From NCBI GenBank assembly GCA_020635135.1, contig JACKAJ010000016.1, forward strand, positions 893,172 to 957,171: a stretch of 64,000 nt of DNA, written 5' to 3'. This document shows, in pieces, positions 55,686 through 63,000 of the stretch; position 1 is the first letter of the stretch; every line of letters starts with the position of its first letter. The notes beneath the pieces are model-generated. The model saw only the letters and a program-made list of their open reading frames with translations, ran no database searches and had not been told where the DNA came from. Source of the stretch: Halobacteriovoraceae bacterium (GTDB taxonomy: Bacteria; Bdellovibrionota; Bacteriovoracia; Bacteriovoracales; Bacteriovoracaceae). Made by a program: the position numbers and the translations under genes.

Positions 55686-56540
55686 CTAAACTCCTATCGG
55701 GTGCCAAACAGATTTGATTTCGACGTGATCAGTGATCCTTTCCAAGCAAAGAGCTGGTTTTTTTGCACTCACAATTCTTTTCATATTGCTCGCACCCGAC
55801 TCCTTGATCGTCCGAAGCATTTCTTTACTGCCAAATTGAAAATTCACAGACTGGACTTCGCGATGCCCACCTATAACGGCATAGAGTTCTTCAATATTTC
55901 CAGTCAAAAGATTCACAACCCCCCCCGGAAGATCTGAAGTCGCTAAGACTTCCGCTAAGGGTGCAAGCACACTAGGGCAGCTCTGACCTAAGATCGCCAC
56001 AACAGTATTGCCACTCGCAATGATCGCGGCAAGGGAAGCACAAAGATTTTGGAAATCAAATTCATCACTTTCGACAAGAGTCACAACCCCCATCGCAGTT
56101 GGTGATGAGAAATTGTGGAAGGGTCCTGAAACACAGTTGATGGAACCAATGACTTGTTGGAACTTATCACAAAAACCTGCATAATAGACAAAGGCATCGC
56201 GCCCTAATTCCACTGCATTTGTTGCCTGAGTTTTCGTCATCCCCATTGTTGTTTTAAACAAATCAATAAACTCTTCTTTTTTTCCTTCAATCATTTCGGC
56301 AACACGATAGAGAATTTGCGAGCGATTAAAGGCTGCTCTTTTTTCCCAAGCTGTTTGAGCACCTTTAGCAGCTTCCACAGCATTTCGAAAATCTTTTCGC
56401 GATGATTGACAAACGTTGGCGTAAGGCTTGTTTGTTCCCTTAATTTTGTGAACAAAACTTCTTCCTGATTCAGTTCTTGGAAATTGCCCACCAATATAAA
56501 GTTTTATCGTTTTATTTATTTTTAAACTTTGATTTTCCAT
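55686..56540 (-). CDS. Truncated, catalytically dead aldehyde dehydrogenase-like protein
   Basis: A 284-residue relative of the ALDH superfamily that covers only the N-terminal (cofactor-binding) part. Recognisable blocks are YIGGQFPRTESG, AWEKRAAFNRSQILYRVAEMIE, the AAIIASGNTVVAI and LPGGVVNLLTG segments and FQFGSKEMLRTI (equivalent to the FTGS..VG motif). The region with the catalytic Cys and the C-terminal half are absent, and the protein ends at WHPIGV. It follows the full-length ALDH by two bases in a shifted frame, as the third gene of deoC-ALDH-ALDH'. The pair resembles bacterial ALDH16, where one chain has an active domain and a second domain without the catalytic Cys. A structural role as partner subunit is inferred. 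Confidence 0.8.
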   Translation of the reverse strand: MENQSLKINKTIKLYIGGQFPRTESGRSFVHKIKGTNKPYANVCQSSRKDFRNAVEAAKGAQTAWEKRAAFNRSQILYRVAEMIEGKKEEFIDLFKTTMGMTKTQATNAVELGRDAFVYYAGFCDKFQQVIGSINCVSGPFHNFSSPTAMGVVTLVESDEFDFQNLCASLAAIIASGNTVVAILGQSCPSVLAPLAEVLATSDLPGGVVNLLTGNIEELYAVIGGHREVQSVNFQFGSKEMLRTIKESGASNMKRIVSAKKPALCLERITDHVEIKSVWHPIGV

Positions 56541-56542
56541 AA

Positions 56543-58039
56543 TTATCGTACCTCCACGTAAGGATAAAGTCCGTGTAGACCACCTTCTCGCCCAAATCCC
56601 GATTCTTTATAACCACCAAAGGGAGCTGCAGGATCGAATTTATTGTAAGTGTTTCCCCAGATCACTCCGGCCTTAAGCTCCGATGCTATTTTGTGAATTT
56701 TGGAACTCTTCTCACTCCAAATACCGGCAGCAAGACCATAGTTTGAATCGTTTGCAATTTTGACGGCCTCATCGGGAGTTCTAAAAGTCATAATACTTAA
56801 AACAGGTCCAAAGACTTCAACTCGCGACAATGTTGAAGCAGGTGTTTGTCCTTCGAAAAAGCAAGGCTTGCAATAATAACCTTTTTTAGGAAGGGCACAA
56901 TCCACTTCGTGAAATCGTCCACCTTCTTTTTTTCCAATCGCGACCAATGAGTTTATTTTTTCAAGTTGCTCTTTTGAATTGATGGCACCCACATCTGTGT
57001 TTTTATCAAGTGGGTTTCCAACTCTTAAAGTGCTCATGCGTTTTTTTAATTTAGCAATGACTTCATCTTTTATAGACTCTTGAACCAAAACTCGCGAGCC
57101 CGCACAGCAGACATGCCCTTGGTTAAAGAATATTCCATTAACGATTCCCTCAACCGCTTGGTCAATAGCCGCGTCTTCAAAAATAATATTGGCAGATTTT
57201 CCACCTAATTCTAATGTGAGTTTTTTATCACTACCAGCGATGGCCTTGGCAATTGTTTTTCCAATATCCGTTGATCCAGTAAAAGCAATTTTCTTCACAT
57301 CCGGGTGATCGACCAGAGCCGCTCCCGTTTTACCCTCACCTGTAATGATATTCACAACTCCCTTGGGAAGTTCAGCTTCTTGAATCACTTCTGCGAGAAG
57401 AAGTGCTGTCAGAGAAGTTTGCTCCGCAGGTTTTAAAACGACGGTGTTTCCTGCTGCTAAGGCTGGAGCCAGTTTCCAGGCAGCCATCAAGAGAGGAAAA
57501 TTCCAAGGTATAATCTGCCCACAAACGCCTACGGGTTTTATTTTTTTGCCAGGAAAAGCATAGTCGAGCTTGTCGGCCCATCCCGCATAGTAGAAAAAGT
57601 GATTGGCTGCAAGTGGTATATCCACATCGCGAGATTCTTTTATGGGCTTTCCACCGTCCAACGTTTCAAGCACTGCAAATTCTCTGGAGCGCTCTTGAAT
57701 AAGGCGGGCAATTCTAAAAAGATATTTCCCTCTTTCTTTGCCTGAAAGTTCAGACCAAGCTTTGAAAGCTTTTTTAGCAGCTTGAACGGCGCTATCAACA
57801 TCTTTTTTATCAGCGAGAGCAAGTTCCGCCAGTTTTTCACCAGTCGCTGGATTTTCAGTTTTAAATGTTTTCCCCGACTTTGAAGCTTTGAACTCACCAC
57901 CAATGAAGAGGCCATATTTCTTTTTCAATTTCACCACGGCTGTAGACTCTAGCGCCTCGTCGTATTCGAAGTGAAATCCTTTTTTAGGTTGAGTCTTTTT
58001 ACTTTTGTTTTTTTGTGTTTTTTTATTTTTCTTTGCCAT
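56543..58039 (-). CDS. NAD(P)-dependent aldehyde dehydrogenase
   Basis: A 498-residue cytosolic ALDH that oxidises an aldehyde to the acid. Counted from the ATG at 58039, the cofactor lysine lies in VVLKPAEQT (K203), the Rossmann motif is FTGSTDIG, the general base is E277 in LELGGKSANI, and the nucleophile is C311 in GHVCCAGSR. The end has FGGYKESGFGREGG and YPYVEV. The N-terminus carries an unusual Lys/Gln-rich stretch of about 20 residues before the normal fold. An ATG five codons earlier (58054) overlaps the deoC stop, but AAAGG is better placed for 58039. With deoC upstream, the likely role is disposal of acetaldehyde from deoxyribose breakdown. Its half-length partner follows at once. 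Confidence 0.93.
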   Translation of the reverse strand: MAKKNKKTQKNKSKKTQPKKGFHFEYDEALESTAVVKLKKKYGLFIGGEFKASKSGKTFKTENPATGEKLAELALADKKDVDSAVQAAKKAFKAWSELSGKERGKYLFRIARLIQERSREFAVLETLDGGKPIKESRDVDIPLAANHFFYYAGWADKLDYAFPGKKIKPVGVCGQIIPWNFPLLMAAWKLAPALAAGNTVVLKPAEQTSLTALLLAEVIQEAELPKGVVNIITGEGKTGAALVDHPDVKKIAFTGSTDIGKTIAKAIAGSDKKLTLELGGKSANIIFEDAAIDQAVEGIVNGIFFNQGHVCCAGSRVLVQESIKDEVIAKLKKRMSTLRVGNPLDKNTDVGAINSKEQLEKINSLVAIGKKEGGRFHEVDCALPKKGYYCKPCFFEGQTPASTLSRVEVFGPVLSIMTFRTPDEAVKIANDSNYGLAAGIWSEKSSKIHKIASELKAGVIWGNTYNKFDPAAPFGGYKESGFGREGGLHGLYPYVEVR

Positions 58040-58053
58040 ATTCTTACCTTTCA

Positions 58054-59010
58054 TTAAATTGAAAACATATCAGTATCAAAGTATTGGCCAGTCGCTTGCT
58101 TAAAAATTTGTCTGAGCAAATCATCTAATAATGAACTTGCGCCAAAGCGAAAGAGATCTTTCGTGAGCCAATCTTCTCCCAGAACTTCGTTGACCATAAC
58201 GAGATAGTGAACCGCTTGTTTGGCCGTTCGAATTCCTCCAGCTGGCTTCATTCCTATTTTCTTTCCTTTAAGTCGGTAATAATCAGCGATTGCTTGGAGC
58301 ATAACCAGTGTCACGGGCATCGTTGCTGCTGGAGAAACTTTTCCTGTCGATGTTTTTATAAAATCGGCTCCTGCTTCCATGGCCAACCACGAAGCCATTC
58401 TCACATTATCGTAGGTTTTGAGTTCACCTGTTTCGAGAATCACTTTGAGGTGAGCTCGACCTTTGCAAACTTCTTTAACAGCTGCAATTTCATTAAAAAC
58501 TTTTTGATATTTTCCTTCCAGAAATTCTCCACGGCTTATGACCATATCGATTTCTGTAGCACCGTAATTAATAGTTTTATCCACATCTTTTAATTTGAGA
58601 TTGAGAGGAAATTGCCCAGAAGGAAAAGCTGTCGCAACAGCCGCTATTTCAATACCTGTTCCCTCTAAACATTCCGCTGCAATGGGGACCATATTCGGGT
58701 AAACGCAAACAGCAGCCACACAGGGAATCGCTTTAAGATCTTTGGCACCCTCAAGTGTATGCTGAATATAGGGTGGAACGGGATTAACAGCCTTAGCACA
58801 AAGTTGTCTGACTTTTTCAACAGTGTCCGCACCTTCCAATGTCGTAAGATCGGTCATGCTGATAGCACAGTAAAGAGCATCGAGCTTTGATTTTTTCTTA
58901 ATGCTTCTTTTGGTAAAACTGGCCGCTCTTTCGTCAGCTCCCACCATATCAATAGCGTAGCGAGGAATGGCAATTTTTCCTTTATGAGTCTTAATACTAA
59001 TGTCCATCAT
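58054..59010 (-). CDS. deoC: Deoxyribose-phosphate aldolase
   Basis: DeoC splits 2-deoxyribose 5-phosphate into glyceraldehyde 3-phosphate and acetaldehyde in nucleoside catabolism. The 318-residue product has the TIM-barrel signatures: LTTLEGADT, AAVCVYPNMV (about 99-108), ATEIDMVISRG (D155), the Schiff-base lysine in DFIKTSTGK (K219) and the helper lysine in KPAGGIR (K255). It is longer than the E. coli enzyme at the N-terminus (basic KKKSKLDALYCAI), like other long-form DeoC proteins. AGGGAG is seven bases before the ATG. It heads an operon with an aldehyde dehydrogenase that would take the acetaldehyde. A palindrome lies over the probable promoter. Confidence 0.95.
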   Translation of the reverse strand: MMDISIKTHKGKIAIPRYAIDMVGADERAASFTKRSIKKKSKLDALYCAISMTDLTTLEGADTVEKVRQLCAKAVNPVPPYIQHTLEGAKDLKAIPCVAAVCVYPNMVPIAAECLEGTGIEIAAVATAFPSGQFPLNLKLKDVDKTINYGATEIDMVISRGEFLEGKYQKVFNEIAAVKEVCKGRAHLKVILETGELKTYDNVRMASWLAMEAGADFIKTSTGKVSPAATMPVTLVMLQAIADYYRLKGKKIGMKPAGGIRTAKQAVHYLVMVNEVLGEDWLTKDLFRFGASSLLDDLLRQIFKQATGQYFDTDMFSI

Positions 59011-59037
59011 AGCAATACTCCCTGGAATGATTCGCGC

Positions 59038-59079
59038 ATAATATAGCTTTTTTGGGCAGTTAGAGCAAATTCTTGCTCT
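59038..59079 (-). promoter_or_regulatory. Putative deoC operon promoter with overlapping palindromic operator
   Basis: On the minus strand, TATTAT (59038-59043) is a plausible -10 box, 28 bp before the deoC ATG. A weak TTGCTC -35 lies 19 bp upstream. The -35 falls inside a perfect inverted repeat, AGAGCAA-ATTC-TTGCTCT (59062-59079). A repressor bound there would block the promoter, as expected for nucleoside-induced deo genes. The plus strand has a T-run after the repeat, so it could also act as a weak terminator, but no plus-strand gene precedes it. Confidence 0.5.
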
Positions 59080-59245
59080 TTTTTCGAGAAAGCTTTACAC
59101 ATATTATAAGGACATTTATTAAGGTCACTTCCATTTTATTGCAGCGCTCTCAAGCTCCTCGAATAAAAATAAGTCTAGTCATGTTGGCGGGAAGATGTTA
59201 ACAAGCTGAAATCAAAGATTTTAAAAAGGGAATTCCCAGATAAAT

Positions 59246-59677
59246 ATGAAATTAACAAGTTTGCTTTTTAGCCTTTTTATCGCTGTCCTCCACACTTCTT
59301 ACGCTAATGACATTGTGTTTTGTCGGCACCTCGATGAACCCATTAAGTTCATTGAGCTCAATTGTGAACCTCAGGGTGATTGTAAAATCACAGCAGGAAT
59401 AGATGATTCCCTTTTAGGAAGCTCTGCTGAGCCTACTATAATTGAAACTCGCAATATCTTTGAAGAAGCTGAAGGACTCTACTCTGGGTATCGTCTCGAA
59501 TTCAAACTTTATGAAGAAGAAATTGAAGGCTACGAAGAAGAAATTTTCCTCGGTGAATTGACCAAAGGAATATTGAGATCCTTTAATGGTGAGTATTCTT
59601 GCATTCGCAATGGCTATCTTGAACTCGAAGTTAGAATCGATGCCGTTAGCTACATCATTATTCCTCAAAAATACTAA
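59246..59677 (+). CDS. Small secreted hypothetical protein
   Basis: A 143-residue protein with a signal peptide (KLTSLLFSLFIAVLHTSYA). The mature part is acidic, with an FCRHLDEPIKFIELNCEPQGDCKIT segment (three Cys close together), a Glu-rich stretch (LYEEEIEGYEEEIFL) and a C-terminal YSCIRNGYLELEVRI beta hairpin. It looks like a small beta-rich secreted domain. No family is recognised. It is a single gene pointing away from deoC and converging on the LamG lipoprotein with a 3-bp gap. Confidence 0.65.
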   Translation: MKLTSLLFSLFIAVLHTSYANDIVFCRHLDEPIKFIELNCEPQGDCKITAGIDDSLLGSSAEPTIIETRNIFEEAEGLYSGYRLEFKLYEEEIEGYEEEIFLGELTKGILRSFNGEYSCIRNGYLELEVRIDAVSYIIIPQKY

Positions 59678-59680
59678 TTT

Positions 59681-60640
59681 TTACTTATCTCTATTGTGAA
59701 GCGATGTGATTTCTTCGTTTGTTAAAACGCGACTAAAAATAAAAAGCTCATCAATCTCACCATTGTAAAATCTCTCGTAAATTGATCCACCGTTGTTGTA
59801 ACGAGCTCCAATAATAAACTTCGGCGAAGCGGTACTGTATTTAATATCTTGAAGATTGGAAAGCTCACAATCTTGTGTGACTCCATCAATGTGAAGACAA
59901 TAATAGCGTTCTTCTGCTGAATTGAGAGACTGCCCAGCGGCATCTGTTCCATAAGCGGGAATATAAATTTTATGAGTAATGATGATGTGATGCCACTGCC
60001 CATCTCGGATATCAGGATTTCCACCACCTGAATCCAAGCGATACTCAACTTCTTTAGAATTATTAGCAAAATCTCCTGCCCCACCAATGGCAGCTGAAGC
60101 TCTGGCATAAAATCTCATCCAAGTCTGCCAATTAGAATCAAAAAGCCGTTCAAAACCCCAATTAAAAATTGATCCTGATTTCGCTATCATTTCGACTTGG
60201 CCAGTACTGGCAATATCAATATCTTTGTTAGAAGTTTTAAACCAAAATGAAACACTAAACTCCTCTCCACGAAAGTTTAGGACATCTACCAAATCATTGG
60301 CATCTGGAATATCGTGAACAGCATAAGAATCAATTCCATTAAAGCTCGCTGCTTGCCCACGAACTCCCGTAACGAGCGAAACTTGATTGAGATTAAAGCT
60401 TCTGTTTCCAATTGATTCGCTTTGTGTATTCGTATCCCCTGAATCGAAAGAAAGATAAAATTCAAGATCGTTCCACGAAAGAACATCGACTTCCTCTTCT
60501 TCGGTGGCATTGCTATTATCATCTTGAGAATTAGAATCACCAGATCCTACCAGTTCATCGGTCGCAGCAATTTCTGTTTTACAACTATAAAAGTTGAAAC
60601 AGACAAAAAGAACAATTAAGGCTAGATGTAATACCTTCAA
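59681..60640 (-). CDS. Lipoprotein with LamG/concanavalin-like domain
   Basis: A 319-residue lipoprotein with lipobox FNFYSC (Cys at residue 20). An acidic Ser/Asn/Glu-rich linker runs to about residue 52, then a LamG-type jelly-roll domain follows. Features of the latter are LEFYLSFDSGD, AASFNGIDSYAVHD, FSVSFWFKTS, DGQWHHIIITH and the closing FYNGEIDELFIFSRVLTNEEI, typical of LamG_3 carbohydrate- or protein-binding domains. It is likely exposed on the outer membrane. The ligand is unknown. A single-gene unit. Confidence 0.88.
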   Translation of the reverse strand: MKVLHLALIVLFVCFNFYSCKTEIAATDELVGSGDSNSQDDNSNATEEEEVDVLSWNDLEFYLSFDSGDTNTQSESIGNRSFNLNQVSLVTGVRGQAASFNGIDSYAVHDIPDANDLVDVLNFRGEEFSVSFWFKTSNKDIDIASTGQVEMIAKSGSIFNWGFERLFDSNWQTWMRFYARASAAIGGAGDFANNSKEVEYRLDSGGGNPDIRDGQWHHIIITHKIYIPAYGTDAAGQSLNSAEERYYCLHIDGVTQDCELSNLQDIKYSTASPKFIIGARYNNGGSIYERFYNGEIDELFIFSRVLTNEEITSLHNRDK

Positions 60641-60860
60641 CGTCCTACTCCCTTTTCTAGAGCCTATCTTTGAAAAAGATTGCCTTAGGCTATTTTATCA
60701 TTGCTCTCAAAAAGAATGAGGATTGATTAAAACTCTATAATTTTGAATAGTTTAGCCCAGGTCTTAGATCAATAACCCTATTGGATGGAATTCAAAATGC
60801 CACATAAAAATGGCATTAAAAGGAGTAGTGAATTTTAAAGGAGTCCATGCCTATTTAGAG
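60641..60860. other. Intergenic region with inverted repeat
   Basis: A 220-bp AT-rich gap between two lipoprotein genes of the same strand. AATGCCA (60796-60802) and TGGCATT (60811-60817) form a 7-bp inverted repeat around 8 bp. Followed by TTTTG on the minus strand, it could be a weak terminator for the gene at 60861-61763 or a protein-binding site. Its TGCCA-N8-TGGCA layout matches the palindrome at 14831-14848. Confidence 0.4.
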
Positions 60861-61763
60861 CTATTGCAGTGATTTTTTATCAATAATAACTTGATCACAG
60901 CCTTTTAATTCGCCATGAAAATATTCAGTATCGTTTTCCAGACAATTCAGTTCTCCACCACCTTGATTGTCGAGAGTGAATTCTGCAAAATACTCATCAC
61001 TCGCTAAGGATTTTTTGGCACTGACTAAATATCGAGTTTGGTTTTGTGACTGGTAGGTTACTTTGTCTTGAAATGAATCATATTTCTCTTTTTTTCCACA
61101 AAAATTATTATCTGAAAGAAAAACTTCATTATCGAGATAGAAATTTATTGGATTAATCGAATTCAAATAGACAAGAGTTTTTGAGACTTGATTATCTAAT
61201 TCATCTCTATAGGTCATTTTACAAGAAAGCGTTTGCTCTGGTTCTTCAGATTCCTGTCCCAACCAAAGACTGGTGACGTATTCAAAAGATTGGCAGTGAA
61301 CGAAGTACTTCGTACTGACGACAACTCGGAAGACATAAGAACTTTCTGGCTCCAATTCATAAGTTGCTACTTTAGAATCCGGATTAATGATCAAGACTTC
61401 ATCACTGGTTTCATTCACTAACGTGTATTCTTCTATAAAATCTTGGCTTGAACATTCATAGGCAATTTGGCTTCTTAATACTTTAAGTTTTTTAAAGTTC
61501 TTACTATTAAATTTCAAGTTCACTTCTAAGCTTTTAGTATTTTCAACACTATTGGGAAGGACCATTTCATTTGTTAGAACTTTTTCATTTGTTTGGGAAA
61601 CCTTAAGTGATCTATTGAAAATTCCCTTTTTTTCCAGCTCATCATTCTTCTCAGTTTCTGATTCGAGATTTTCTAATTTCTTGATATTGGAATTTGCTTC
61701 TGGTTGGTGCCCACAAGAATAAAAGATTCCAAGAATAATGAATAAAAGAATTCGTAATTTCAA
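60861..61763 (-). CDS. Hypothetical lipoprotein
   Basis: A 300-residue lipoprotein with lipobox IFYSCG (Cys at residue 17). A Lys/Glu/Asn-rich region (about 25-95) precedes a beta-rich part containing fibronectin-III-like strands (YELEPESSYVFRVVVSTKYFVHCQSFEYVT). A second Cys-containing segment (LSCKMTYRD, NNFCGKKE, LNCLENDTEYFHGELKGCDQ) ends the protein. The function is unknown. It lies between a LamG lipoprotein and a beta-barrel-like protein, all on the minus strand but separated by gaps that suggest independent transcription. Confidence 0.7.
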   Translation of the reverse strand: MKLRILLFIILGIFYSCGHQPEANSNIKKLENLESETEKNDELEKKGIFNRSLKVSQTNEKVLTNEMVLPNSVENTKSLEVNLKFNSKNFKKLKVLRSQIAYECSSQDFIEEYTLVNETSDEVLIINPDSKVATYELEPESSYVFRVVVSTKYFVHCQSFEYVTSLWLGQESEEPEQTLSCKMTYRDELDNQVSKTLVYLNSINPINFYLDNEVFLSDNNFCGKKEKYDSFQDKVTYQSQNQTRYLVSAKKSLASDEYFAEFTLDNQGGGELNCLENDTEYFHGELKGCDQVIIDKKSLQ

Positions 61764-61851
61764 ACCTAAACTCCAACGATAAGTCTATAATACCTGGCCT
61801 GAAATCTCTTTACAATTAAAGGGACTAATTATTTTAGAGTGTTAAAAATCT

Positions 61852-62604
61852 TTACAGGTATATTTGGAGGCCAAGAAAGCTTCCTTTGTTTTCTATCTCA
61901 GAGCTTTGATTAGAGGGAATAGTATGAAATTCGTTTTTTTCACGGAAGATCTCAAAATACAGCCTTACAAGCTCATATTCCAAAAAGGCGCCATAGGAAA
62001 CTTGGCTTCCCTGAACTGATAAAGTCGCTGCCTCATTTTGGTTCTCGTGCACCAAACGGTATTTTCCCATCAGTCCCAAAAAATCAAAAATGTACAGGTT
62101 CCCTCTGGCTTGAACAAAATTATTTTTCAAATCCCCATCTGTCGCATTTTCTCTGACATTACGACCATAGGACACAATCAGGTTTGTGGTTTGAAGACTC
62201 GATCCCAATAAGCGCAGTGAAAATAGATAATCAATACTGGAACCTTCTCCCAATTTATCCATTTTATATTCGAGCCCCAGGGGATAGAAAAACACTCCTG
62301 CTTGAAATCTCTGATAAGATTCTTCTCGGTAATACAATCGTGGCGTATCCTCTATGTTCATTTTTGCTTGGGAAGCATCCAAAAAGACCTCCACCGCTGT
62401 TTCATGAGTATTGAGAAGAAGCCACTGATCCATGAGGTCCATTCGTCTTTTAGTGGCTAACCAGTCGGCCAGAGTCCATCGCGACTTCTGTTTTTCTTCC
62501 TGCTTTTTTTTAACAATGATTTCATAGGTTCCCTCTTCCAGAGCAAAGCTATAAGCAGAAAAAATGAAAAGAAAACTTATGACAATCATTCGAGGCATAT
62601 CCAT
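61852..62604 (-). CDS. Outer-membrane beta-barrel-like protein
   Basis: A 250-residue protein with a signal peptide (MIVISFLFIFSAYSFA). After a basic helix-prone segment (KKKQEEKQKSRWTLADWLATKRRM) come amphipathic beta strands with aromatic ends: AVEVFLDASQ, FQAGVFFYPLGLEYKM, SIDYLFSLRLLGSS, TTNLIVSYGRNV, NLYIFDFLGLMGKYRLV, QVSYGAFLEYELVRLYFEIF. The chain finishes with GLQIYL. This alternating pattern and hydrophobic C-terminal residue suggest a small outer-membrane barrel of about 8-10 strands. No specific family is recognised. Confidence 0.7.
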   Translation of the reverse strand: MDMPRMIVISFLFIFSAYSFALEEGTYEIIVKKKQEEKQKSRWTLADWLATKRRMDLMDQWLLLNTHETAVEVFLDASQAKMNIEDTPRLYYREESYQRFQAGVFFYPLGLEYKMDKLGEGSSIDYLFSLRLLGSSLQTTNLIVSYGRNVRENATDGDLKNNFVQARGNLYIFDFLGLMGKYRLVHENQNEAATLSVQGSQVSYGAFLEYELVRLYFEIFREKNEFHTIPSNQSSEIENKGSFLGLQIYL

Positions 62605-62712
62605 ATTTTTTAATTTTAACTTAATCCCAATACTTTCTCTATAACCACCTGAAATCTCAGAGTTTTACTGTAAGCTATTTCTCTGAACCCTCAAGTCCTT
62701 TATAATGAAATT

Positions 62713-62934
62713 ATGCGTATTACTGGTCCACGGTTCACTTTTACAGATCTCCAGGCTCGCAATGACTTGAGAACGAAGAAAAAAAACACTGCCGCCATGG
62801 CCGTGGCCATCGAGCTCGATAAACCTGCGAAAAAAAGTCGTGTTATCAATCACAGACCATCTTCCACGAGTCCACGACCCTATAGTGTCGCCAAAGATCT
62901 CAATTACCACATGCAATTTACAAGACTACTCTAG
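62713..62934 (+). CDS. Possible small basic protein
   Basis: A 73-residue frame starting MRITGPRFTFTDLQARNDLRTK. It is rich in Lys/Arg/Ser and has no Cys or Trp, with a Pro-rich RPSSTSPRP segment. A TATAAT-like sequence lies about 10 bp before the ATG, but no Shine-Dalgarno site is clear. An antisense frame of similar length overlaps it (62665-62916). This frame is preferred for its soluble, low-Cys composition. It may not be real. Confidence 0.42.
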   Translation: MRITGPRFTFTDLQARNDLRTKKKNTAAMAVAIELDKPAKKSRVINHRPSSTSPRPYSVAKDLNYHMQFTRLL

Positions 62935-63000
62935 TCCAGTGATCACTGTGTGAAGTTGTCCACGGTTCCTTCTAATAACTCCATCAGTTAAAATAGAGAC

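Noticed and set aside
58207..58593. 128-codon plus-strand frame inside deoC
   Set aside because: It is antisense to a conserved enzyme gene and rich in Cys, Phe and Ser, as expected of a shadow frame.
59062..59080. Rho-independent terminator on the plus strand
   Set aside because: A stem with a T-run is present, but no plus-strand gene lies upstream. An operator for the divergent deoC promoter explains it better.
62665..62916. Minus-strand 83-codon frame opposite the possible small basic protein
   Set aside because: There is no SD site, and its composition looks like the antisense of the basic plus-strand frame.
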